This document shows positions 56,873-62,873 of a DNA stretch of 64,000 bases, in pieces. The notes below the pieces were generated by a model. That model was not told the DNA's origin. It saw nothing but the letters and a program-made list of their open reading frames with translations, and ran no database searches. Source of the stretch: Telmatospirillum sp. J64-1 (lineage in GTDB: Bacteria; Pseudomonadota; Alphaproteobacteria; Rhodospirillales; Magnetospirillaceae); contig NZ_SBHN01000002.1 of the NCBI RefSeq assembly GCF_006980715.1, positions 164,071-228,070 of the forward strand. The letters are read 5' to 3'. Each line of letters starts with the position of its first letter. Within the stretch, counting starts at the first letter, position 1. The position numbers and the translations under genes are program-made.

Positions 56873-57778
56873 TCACCGACCCGCTTTTTCCGGAGACACG
56901 TGACGGGCAAAGAAGCTGGTCATCTGGGCGACGATCTCATCCGGGATTTCCTCGGCCATGTAATGGGTGGCGTCGAGGGCCCTCCCTTCGACCCGTTCCG
57001 CGCGCTGGCGCCACAGATCCAGTGCGTCGAAGCAGCTCTCGATCACACCGCGCCTTGCCCAGAGCGCCAGAACTGGCATCGCGAGTTTCCGACCCTGATC
57101 GGCATCGTCATGGTCGATATCGATGCTCGCCGCCGCACGGTAATCCTCGCAGCTGGCATGAATGGCGCTCGGGTCCGAGAATGCCGCCAAATATTCCGCC
57201 AAAGCCTCGGGGGCAAACGGAGTCCCGCCGCCTGCCTGATTGAAGCATTTCAGCTTCCAGTAGCCTTCGGGATCGGCGCCGATCATCTGCTCGGGGATTG
57301 GGTGGTTCTGGATCAGGAAGAACCAGTGCCAATAGGCCTGGGCAAATTTGGCGGTGGTCCCGGCATACATTTCGCGGGTGGGGGCGATGTCCAGGAGGGT
57401 CATCGCGATGACCCGTTCCGGATGGTCGAGGCCCAGCCGATGGGCCACCCGTGCCCCGCGGTCATGAGCCCCCACCAGAAACCGCTCATGCCCCAGCCGC
57501 CTCATCACGGCGACGATGTCCCGTGCCATGGCGCGCTTGGAATAGGGCTCATGCGAGGGATTGGAGATCGGCTTGTCCGACCGGCCATATCCGCGCAAAT
57601 CGGGGCAAATGACCTGATACGACCGGGCAAGTTCCGGGGCGACCCGGTGCCACATGGCCGAGGTCTGCGGATAACCATGCAAGAGCACAAGCGGCGGTGC
57701 GTCCTGGGGACCGGCACGGCGGACAAACAGGAAAGCGCCTTCGCCTTCGATCCGCTCCTCCACAAAACCCTGAAACAT
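56873..57778 (-). CDS. Haloacetate (fluoroacetate) dehalogenase-family alpha/beta hydrolase
   Basis: A 301-residue cytoplasmic alpha/beta hydrolase. HGYPQ (34-38) gives the oxyanion loop; the nucleophile Asp lies in AHDRGARVA (D106, with R107 and R110, the carboxylate-binding arginines of fluoroacetate dehalogenases); H151-W152 (AYWHWFF) and Y213 (CEDYRAA) match their halide pocket; D130 and H272 (THYMAEE) complete the triad. The arrangement is diagnostic for the fluoroacetate/haloacetate dehalogenase group and differs from epoxide hydrolases, which have two tyrosines in the lid. It is transcribed toward a LysR gene, with an operator-like palindrome upstream. The true substrate could be another 2-haloacid. 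Confidence 0.82.
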   Translation of the reverse strand: MFQGFVEERIEGEGAFLFVRRAGPQDAPPLVLLHGYPQTSAMWHRVAPELARSYQVICPDLRGYGRSDKPISNPSHEPYSKRAMARDIVAVMRRLGHERFLVGAHDRGARVAHRLGLDHPERVIAMTLLDIAPTREMYAGTTAKFAQAYWHWFFLIQNHPIPEQMIGADPEGYWKLKCFNQAGGGTPFAPEALAEYLAAFSDPSAIHASCEDYRAAASIDIDHDDADQGRKLAMPVLALWARRGVIESCFDALDLWRQRAERVEGRALDATHYMAEEIPDEIVAQMTSFFARHVSPEKAGR

Positions 57779-57837
57779 TTCGGCCCCTCCGGGAAAGTCA
57801 TGGCTTTCCCATTATCCCAGGAGCATCCGAAAAAATT

Positions 57838-57867
57838 GTTCGGAAATAATGATCAGTTATGCCGAAC
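57838..57867. promoter_or_regulatory. 30-bp operator-like palindrome upstream of the dehalogenase gene
   Basis: GTTCGG and CCGAAC arms (57838-57843, 57862-57867) flank a centre TGATCA, with ATAA and TTAT between, centred at 57852/57853. The inner ATAA-N7-TTAT matches the T-N11-A form of LysR boxes. It lies 60 bases before the dehalogenase ATG. An adjoining CCGAA-N7-TTCGG repeat starts at about 57827. Confidence 0.5.
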
Positions 57868-57984
57868 GCAGGGAGGAGATACGGAAACGAGGAAAGAACA
57901 TAAAGAGAACATTATACAGGTCTATTTCGGGACTATCGTCCCGGAACCTGCTGAAAAGTGCGCAAACGACCTCTTTTGGCGGGC

Positions 57985-58013
57985 TTGCCAAAGTGTCTAA
58001 AACCCCTTACAAA
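57985..58013 (+). promoter_or_regulatory. Promoter of the split tRNA-Pro gene
   Basis: TTGCCA (57985-57990) and TACAAA (58008-58013) have 17-base spacing and lie 8 bases before the tRNA 5' end. The -35 hexamer and the spacing equal those of the rpsB promoter. A 6-bp stem-loop (CGGGAC/GTCCCG, 57928-57943) lies further upstream. Confidence 0.65.
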
Positions 58014-58021
58014 GCGCGGCA

Positions 58022-58060
58022 CGGGGTGTAGCTCAGCCTGGTAGAGCGCCAGCTTTGGGA
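58022..58060 (+). pseudogene. 5' half of tRNA-Pro (anticodon TGG), interrupted at the anticodon loop
   Basis: CGGGGTG-TA-GCTC...GAGC-G-CCAGC-TTTGGGA is the acceptor strand, D arm, anticodon 5' strand and full anticodon loop (TGG) of a bacterial tRNA-Pro. The expected GCTGG that would close the anticodon stem is replaced by TCAGT, and no 3' half or T arm follows. The break coincides with the start of the integrase region, so it marks an attachment site with crossover in the anticodon arm. The 3' half should lie at the other end of the element, outside the window. Confidence 0.8.
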
Positions 58061-58107
58061 TCAGTCGCCTGCCTTCTCCCCCGCTCCCTCTGTAATCCGC
58101 AATTTTT

Positions 58108-59226
58108 CTAGGCCTTCTGGCGCTTGCGCTTGGAGGCTTGAGGCTTTTGTTCGGGACTATTCCGGGACTGGGCGGCTGTCATAGCGGCGAGGATGTCGTC
58201 ATGCATGGCATGAGCATAGCGCGCGGTGGTGTGGATGTCGGTGTGGCCCAGCATCTTCTGCACCACCTTGAGATTCCCGCTGGCGCGCAGGGTTCGGGTC
58301 GCGGCGGTATGGCGGGTGTCGTGGAAACGGAAATCCTCGATGTCGGCGGCGTTCAGGGCGTCTTTCCACTTTTTGCGCCACCCGTCCTTGGAATAGGGAT
58401 AGCGTTCCCCCTTCTGGCGGCTCTGGCGCGATTTTTCACAGACATAGGTGAAGACGTAGATCGGGTGGTGGCCGACCTGGTTGGCCAGCAGAACGCGCAT
58501 CGCCGGGGTGATGGGCAGAGTGTGGATGCGCCCGCCGGGCTTGGAAGACTTCATCTTCATGGTGATGACGCCGGCCTGCAGGTCAATCTGCTTCCAGGTC
58601 AGCCGGATCACGTTAGCCAGGCGCATACCGGCCATGATGGCGAACTCCACCATGGGCCGCATGTCCTCGCGCAGATGCTTGAAGAGCTTTTCCTGTTCCT
58701 CGGCCGTCAGTTCGCGGACGCGCTCGTCAGGCTCCTCGAGGAGATGCAGGCTCCAGTCGATCTCCTCCCCCATCTCGACTTTCCAGACACGCTTCGCGCG
58801 GCGGAAGACCCTGCGCAACAGCTCAGTATCCCGGTTCACGGTGCCAGGGGCGACAAGGGTGTCCTTGTAACGTGCCTTCTGTCCCCGGCGCTTGGCCACA
58901 AACAGGGCTACCTGGTTGTCAGTGATCTCTGACAGCAGGCGCGACTTGCCGATCAATTCGTTGAGGCGGGCCATGCGGGCGAAATCGTCATTGGCGCTCG
59001 CCCTGTGCTGGCTGACCTCCGTCCAGTACCGGCCCAAGGCTTGGTCTAGGGTCATCTTAGGTTTTTCCCCAAGATGAATCTGCCTGGCCGCCTCCCGGCG
59101 TTTCTCGGCTTCTATCGCTTTGGCGTCTTCCCGGCCCGTTGCGCCTGTAGATCCGTGAAAGCGACGACCTTGGATGACAAAGTCATAGTGGTAGTGCGGC
59201 GAGTTTTTTGGCCGGTAGACCGACAT
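58108..59226 (-). CDS. Tyrosine recombinase (phage-type integrase)
   Basis: A 372-residue site-specific recombinase. The N-terminus (YRPKNSPHYHYDFVIQGRRFHGSTG) is the short beta arm-binding domain; a core-binding helical domain follows (about 60-165). Catalytic residues are R202 (AGMRLANVIRL), K229, H302 and R305 (HDTRH), H328 (LGHTDIHTT) and Y337 (ARYAH). The C-terminal 30 residues are basic. The gene ends 47 bases from the broken tRNA-Pro, the usual place for an integrase next to its attachment site. Its first 115 bases overlap the excisionase-like gene. Confidence 0.95.
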   Translation of the reverse strand: MSVYRPKNSPHYHYDFVIQGRRFHGSTGATGREDAKAIEAEKRREAARQIHLGEKPKMTLDQALGRYWTEVSQHRASANDDFARMARLNELIGKSRLLSEITDNQVALFVAKRRGQKARYKDTLVAPGTVNRDTELLRRVFRRAKRVWKVEMGEEIDWSLHLLEEPDERVRELTAEEQEKLFKHLREDMRPMVEFAIMAGMRLANVIRLTWKQIDLQAGVITMKMKSSKPGGRIHTLPITPAMRVLLANQVGHHPIYVFTYVCEKSRQSRQKGERYPYSKDGWRKKWKDALNAADIEDFRFHDTRHTAATRTLRASGNLKVVQKMLGHTDIHTTARYAHAMHDDILAAMTAAQSRNSPEQKPQASKRKRQKA

Positions 59227-59465
59227 GGTGGGATAGCATCTCGCTGACGGTTGAGGTAATCGCGCAGATCCTGCCGCGTAAATTTGCGCCGCTTGCCGAC
59301 CAGGACAAAACGAATTTTTCGGGCTCTCACTTCCCGGCGGAAAACCTTTTCGGAAATTCCTAACTCCGCAGCGGCCTCGGCGGCGCTCATCAGCGAGACA
59401 GGACTGGATACTTCGGCGATCGCTGCGATCAGGGTCTGGGCCAACTGGTCGATCTGCTCAACCAT
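59112..59465 (-). CDS. Excisionase-like helix-turn-helix protein
   Basis: A 117-residue protein. Residues about 22-70 (SLMSAAEAAAELGISEKVFRREVRARKIRFVLVGKRRKFTRQDLRDYLNRQ) have the winged-helix layout of MerR-like excisionases. The N-terminal helix may mediate dimerisation. The ATG at 59465 fits because the open frame upstream lies in the next gene. Its last 115 bases overlap the integrase start in another frame, and it overlaps the next upstream small gene by 8 bases. Confidence 0.75.
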   Translation of the reverse strand: MVEQIDQLAQTLIAAIAEVSSPVSLMSAAEAAAELGISEKVFRREVRARKIRFVLVGKRRKFTRQDLRDYLNRQRDAIPPCRSTGQKTRRTTTMTLSSKVVAFTDLQAQRAGKTPKR

Positions 59466-59649
59466 TCTTTCCCCTCTCACCTTCGTTGAGCAAATCAATG
59501 ATGCGATCGCGTAGCGCCTCGTCGCCATGCACCTCAATAGCTCCATAGCGCCAGTCCCTACCGGCTCTAATGTGAACAAGATAGGTGACTTCTCGCTGTC
59601 CCACATCGGGCGGCATAGTGCCGCCCACTTTGGCAAACGGAATAGTCAT
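59458..59649 (-). CDS. Small hypothetical element protein
   Basis: A 63-residue protein with strand-like segments (REVTYLVHIRAGRDWRYGAIEVHG) and a C-terminal helix (EALRDRIIDLLNEGERG). AGGAGG lies 7 bases before the ATG, and it overlaps the excisionase-like gene by 8 bases. No family recognised; small size and position suggest a phage accessory protein. Confidence 0.6.
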   Translation of the reverse strand: MTIPFAKVGGTMPPDVGQREVTYLVHIRAGRDWRYGAIEVHGDEALRDRIIDLLNEGERGKNG

Positions 59650-59665
59650 TCGGGTGCCTCCTGCG

Positions 59666-59878
59666 TTACAGCTTGAGCACCTTGCCGTCGGGGAGCAGCA
59701 CGCCGAGGTGCACGTCCTTCAGCCGGTAGGTGTTCTGGTTCCCGTTGATGAAGAAGTCGTCGTAGCGGTAGCGGAACGTAACCGGAAACCAGACACCCGG
59801 TTTCGTTTGGTGGGCGTATTCACTCGACGGCTTGAGGCGGGCGACGAACGGGCAGTCTTCTTGCTGATCCATGGTCAT
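59666..59878 (-). CDS. Small hypothetical element protein
   Basis: A 70-residue protein, aromatic and mostly beta-like (GVWFPVTFRYRYDDFFINGNQNTYRLKDVHLGVLLPDGKVLKL). Its start region is a near-copy of the start region of the MazG-like gene at 60272: 28 of 30 bases match. No family recognised. Confidence 0.6.
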   Translation of the reverse strand: MTMDQQEDCPFVARLKPSSEYAHQTKPGVWFPVTFRYRYDDFFINGNQNTYRLKDVHLGVLLPDGKVLKL

Positions 59879-59898
59879 TCCTCGGTCTGCAAAGGGGA
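59869..59898 (-). repeat. Duplicated translation-initiation segment, copy A
   Basis: Thirty bases covering the upstream region and first codons of the gene at 59878 (minus-strand reading TCCCCTTTGCAGACCG, then GGAATGACCATGG). They match copy B at 60263-60292 in 28 positions, with two adjacent mismatches next to the start. Confidence 0.7.
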
Positions 59899-59900
59899 CA

Positions 59901-60272
59901 TCAGTATGATTTGCCGCCGGCAGCAGCGCGGGCCGCCGGCTTGTGGTCGGCGCGCTGGGCGTTGAAAGCCATCTTCTCTTCGACGGCGCCGCCGAGGTCC
60001 AAGCCGAGGGCGCCGGCCAGATCGGCGATGCGGATCAGCGCGTCGGCCAACTCGACCTCGATCATGGGCCGGTGCGGAAGCTTGTCGTCCATCAGGCCCT
60101 TGCGGTGGCCTTCCATGGCCTCGCTGATTTCAGAGTGGATCAGGCACAGCTTGGCGGGGACAACGTGTCGATCACCGTGAATGTCGGTGTTCGCCCACCA
60201 TCCGGCGGCGGTGCTAGCGCCGTGCGCCGCGCTCACCACGGCGTTGATTTTCGATTTCAGTTCCATGGTCAT
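59901..60272 (-). CDS. MazG-like nucleotide pyrophosphohydrolase
   Basis: A 123-residue all-alpha NTP pyrophosphohydrolase. The helix pair LCLIHSEISEAMEGHRKG and MIEVELADALIRIADLAGALGLDL gives the ExxE...ExxD magnesium site of the MazG/dUTPase-like group. Phages and islands carry such enzymes to clear modified or non-canonical nucleotides or to interfere with the stringent response. It overlaps the winged-helix gene upstream by 4 bases. Confidence 0.8.
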   Translation of the reverse strand: MTMELKSKINAVVSAAHGASTAAGWWANTDIHGDRHVVPAKLCLIHSEISEAMEGHRKGLMDDKLPHRPMIEVELADALIRIADLAGALGLDLGGAVEEKMAFNAQRADHKPAARAAAGGKSY

Positions 60273-60292
60273 TCTCCGGTCTGCAAAGGGGA
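60263..60292 (-). repeat. Duplicated translation-initiation segment, copy B
   Basis: The copy at the start of the MazG-like gene. It also encodes the last residues (SPLQTGE) of the preceding gene, whose stop overlaps the MazG start. Confidence 0.7.
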
Positions 60293-60550
60293 GGCCTTCA
60301 GGCCCCAGTTGATGTAGAGCGCCGAAAAGGTCGGCAGGCGTTCAAGAAGGCCATCCCGCATCATACGTTCGCATTCCCGGCGAACCTGAGACGTACTCAG
60401 GCTTGTGAATGGCGCGGGGCCGCCGTTCCGGTCGCGCATGGTGAGCCAATTGCGCAGCACATAGGTCCAGCATGGCCCCTGCTCGCGCAGCACTTCGATG
60501 ATGGCTGCCCGAAGACGCGCGCGTTCATCATCATAGGGATCAATGTTCAT
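60269..60550 (-). CDS. Small winged-helix-like element protein
   Basis: A 93-residue protein with a helical N-terminus (DDERARLRAAIIEVLREQGPCWTYVLRNWL) and a second helix pair (STSQVRRECERMMRDGLLERLPTFSALYINWGL) that looks like a small winged helix. It overlaps the methyltransferase by 4 bases and the MazG-like gene by 4 bases. A regulatory or DNA-binding role is possible but not shown. Confidence 0.6.
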   Translation of the reverse strand: MNIDPYDDERARLRAAIIEVLREQGPCWTYVLRNWLTMRDRNGGPAPFTSLSTSQVRRECERMMRDGLLERLPTFSALYINWGLKASPLQTGE

Positions 60551-62139
60551 TGGGCAGCCTCCAGCTTGACCGCCAGCTCTGGCGCGTTGGCTCCGACCAT
60601 TGCGGCCGCCATCGGCGGACAGACCGAATTGCCGCACATGCGGACCTGGCTGTACTTCGGCAGGGGGCGACCGCCATATTCGAAATCGATGATGTAGCTG
60701 TCCGGAAAACCTTGAGCTCTGTACAGTTCGCGGGGCGTCAGCATGCGCAAACCGATATCGGCGATCTGCCATGTGGTGCCAGCCACCGTGACCAAGCCGA
60801 AGCGATCTCGGGTCGGAATGGTATGCAGCGGATCCCGGCAATCCTGGGCCGGCGCACCCTGGCTGTAATATTTGGTCAAGAAAGCCCGGACCTCGCCGAA
60901 ATGCTGACCCTGCGCACTGATCGTATGCAGCGGATCGTTGACCGACTGCCCGTCAGCGCAAGTACCGCGCAGTTTGACCAGATGGCTGGTGACAAGACCC
61001 TGATGGCTGCCGGTACCCAGCACGGTCGAGACCGGCTCGCGGGCATCATGGCCGGTGACGCCGGTGTTGTGCTGGGCGAGCCAGGCAGCGACCAAGCCGA
61101 TAGGCGCGGCGCCACCCGGATGATGATTGGAGTGCGAGCAGGTGATTGTGTGAACCGGCTCTTCTATGCCGGAGCCGATACTGCCATTCCGGAACTTAGT
61201 CAAAAACGGCGCAATCAGCGCCAGCTCCCCCCGCTTGGCAGTGGTGATCGTCCGCACAGGCTCATGGATGCCATGGACCCGATAATCACCCTGATGCGTG
61301 ACCGGAATGATGAACGGGTCCGCATGATTGAGGATATAGCGATTCAGCCCGTTGAAGATGCGGCGCATGGTGGCCTCTGCCAACGGCTTGTCACGGTCGA
61401 AGATGGAGCGGCAAGGGACGGACCACTCGATGATTTCCGCCGCTGTTCTCCAAGGCTGACGGTTCCCCACCACAACTTCCCCACTATCGGGGGCGCCATG
61501 TGTCGGCGCGGGCCATACGATGGGTTCACCATCCATGCGCGCGACTAGAAACAGCCGCTTGCGGATCGTCGGGGCGCCGTAATCACAGGCGCGCAGCTCG
61601 CGCCACTCCACCCGGTAGCCCAGACGCTTCAGTTCGCCCACCCACTGGCGGAATGTCTCGCCCTTTCGCTCCGGACAAGGCGCCCCATCTTCAAGCAGCG
61701 GCCCCCAGGACTGGAATTCTTCGACATTTTCGAGGCAGATCACGCGGGGGCGGATGTGGCGCGGCAGCTTGGCATAGGCCACCACGATCCAGGCCAGATC
61801 ACGGATGTTCTTGCTGCGCGGCTTGCCGCCTTTGGCCTTGCTGAAATGCTTGCAATCCGGCGAAAACCAAGCCAACCCGATGGGGCGGCCTGACGCCACC
61901 TCAGCCGGGTTCACTTGCCAGATATTCTGGCAGTAATGAACCGTGCCCGGGTGGTTGATGGCGTGCATGGCCACCGCTTCCGGATCATGATTGATCGCCA
62001 CGTCTGGTGAGCGGCCAAGGGCCATCTCAATCCCGGTCGAGGCCCCGCCGCCACCAGCGAAGCTGTCGACGATGATTTCCCGCCCTTCAGGGCGCGCGAG
62101 GATTGCCGGCGCATGGCCAGCGAAGAGATCGAGCTTCAT
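60547..62139 (-). CDS. DNA (cytosine-5)-methyltransferase
   Basis: A 530-residue C5-methyltransferase of the phage type. Motif I is DSFAGGGGASTGIEMALG (25-42); motif IV is WFSPDCKHFSKAKGG with the catalytic Cys at 96 and Asp in place of the usual second Pro; motif VI is CLENVEEF; motif VIII is RACDYGAPTIRKRLFLVAR; a long variable region (about 215-455) holds the target-recognition domain; motif X (GNSVCPPMAAAMV) is at the C-terminus. No restriction endonuclease gene is adjacent, so it is probably an orphan that protects the element or regulates it. GGAGGGAAAGA precedes the ATG. Confidence 0.92.
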   Translation of the reverse strand: MKLDLFAGHAPAILARPEGREIIVDSFAGGGGASTGIEMALGRSPDVAINHDPEAVAMHAINHPGTVHYCQNIWQVNPAEVASGRPIGLAWFSPDCKHFSKAKGGKPRSKNIRDLAWIVVAYAKLPRHIRPRVICLENVEEFQSWGPLLEDGAPCPERKGETFRQWVGELKRLGYRVEWRELRACDYGAPTIRKRLFLVARMDGEPIVWPAPTHGAPDSGEVVVGNRQPWRTAAEIIEWSVPCRSIFDRDKPLAEATMRRIFNGLNRYILNHADPFIIPVTHQGDYRVHGIHEPVRTITTAKRGELALIAPFLTKFRNGSIGSGIEEPVHTITCSHSNHHPGGAAPIGLVAAWLAQHNTGVTGHDAREPVSTVLGTGSHQGLVTSHLVKLRGTCADGQSVNDPLHTISAQGQHFGEVRAFLTKYYSQGAPAQDCRDPLHTIPTRDRFGLVTVAGTTWQIADIGLRMLTPRELYRAQGFPDSYIIDFEYGGRPLPKYSQVRMCGNSVCPPMAAAMVGANAPELAVKLEAAQ

Positions 62140-62870
62140 TCTTTCCCTCCGCTCAACATTCCCGCCTCTTTGCGGGCGGCCGCCTGGCGGCGTTCCATCA
62201 AGGTGATGTTGAGGAGAGGCACGCCGGCGTCGGAGACACGCTGCTGGGCGGTGCCCAAATCCAGAACCGGGACACCCAGGGCGGAAAGAGCGGCGGCCGC
62301 CACATCGCTGGCTGGTCCGTCATCGAGAAGGGCCGAGCGGAACGTGCCGTACAGGAAGCCGTCGACAAACAGCCATCGACCGTTCTCGTCCCTGGACAGG
62401 AAGCTGCCGTCAATCTTGAAGGCGCGTGTCGTCTCGTTGCCGTCGACGATCTCGACGTTCAGCAGGTAGCCGCCTTCTCTGACCAGCAGCTTACCGGCGA
62501 AGGTGGCTTCCTGGCCTTCGGCGGCGGCCGCGCAGGCACTGCACAAGCCCGTGGCGGTCCAATGACAGGGTTCTTCGCCGACCGTGGCGCAGCTGCAGGC
62601 GTCGGTACATCCGCATCCCGGGCAGGCCTGGACGCCGATAAGGGCGAGATCCGGCAGGCGCAGGAGATCAGGCAGAAGCCCATGATCGGCAGCAATCATC
62701 TTGGCCGCATGGGCGCCTTCGTGGGCGGCAGCGATATAGCCCTGCAGCGGGGCCAAGCCCCGGTCCTCGCCCTCAGCGCCGATGACGGAAATCAAGGCCG
62801 CGATCCCGAAGGCCCGCTGTGCTTCTTCGGGCAGGCTGTCCCATGCGGCGGCAGCATCGAATCTGTTCAT
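62136..62870 (-). CDS. Cys-rich hypothetical element protein
   Basis: A 244-residue protein. A helical N-terminus (1-75) is followed by a cysteine cluster (CPGCGCTDACSC...PCHW...LCSACAAA, about 83-115) with the spacing of a small zinc-binding module that recurs in phage proteins. The rest (EGGYLLNVEIVDGNETTRAFKIDGSFL...) is mixed. It overlaps the methyltransferase by 4 bases and starts just after the replication ATPase gene. I do not recognise a function. Confidence 0.65.
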   Translation of the reverse strand: MNRFDAAAAWDSLPEEAQRAFGIAALISVIGAEGEDRGLAPLQGYIAAAHEGAHAAKMIAADHGLLPDLLRLPDLALIGVQACPGCGCTDACSCATVGEEPCHWTATGLCSACAAAAEGQEATFAGKLLVREGGYLLNVEIVDGNETTRAFKIDGSFLSRDENGRWLFVDGFLYGTFRSALLDDGPASDVAAAALSALGVPVLDLGTAQQRVSDAGVPLLNITLMERRQAAARKEAGMLSGGKE

Positions 62871-62873
62871 GGC

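Noticed and set aside
58061..58107. 3' half of tRNA-Pro directly after the anticodon loop
   Set aside because: The 47 bases contain neither GCTGG to close the anticodon stem nor a TTCGA T-loop.
60550..61548. 332-residue plus-strand open frame opposite the methyltransferase
   Set aside because: The methyltransferase has all ordered C5 motifs on the other strand.
60547..62139. Complete restriction-modification system
   Set aside because: Only the methyltransferase is present; neither neighbour has a nuclease motif that I can see.
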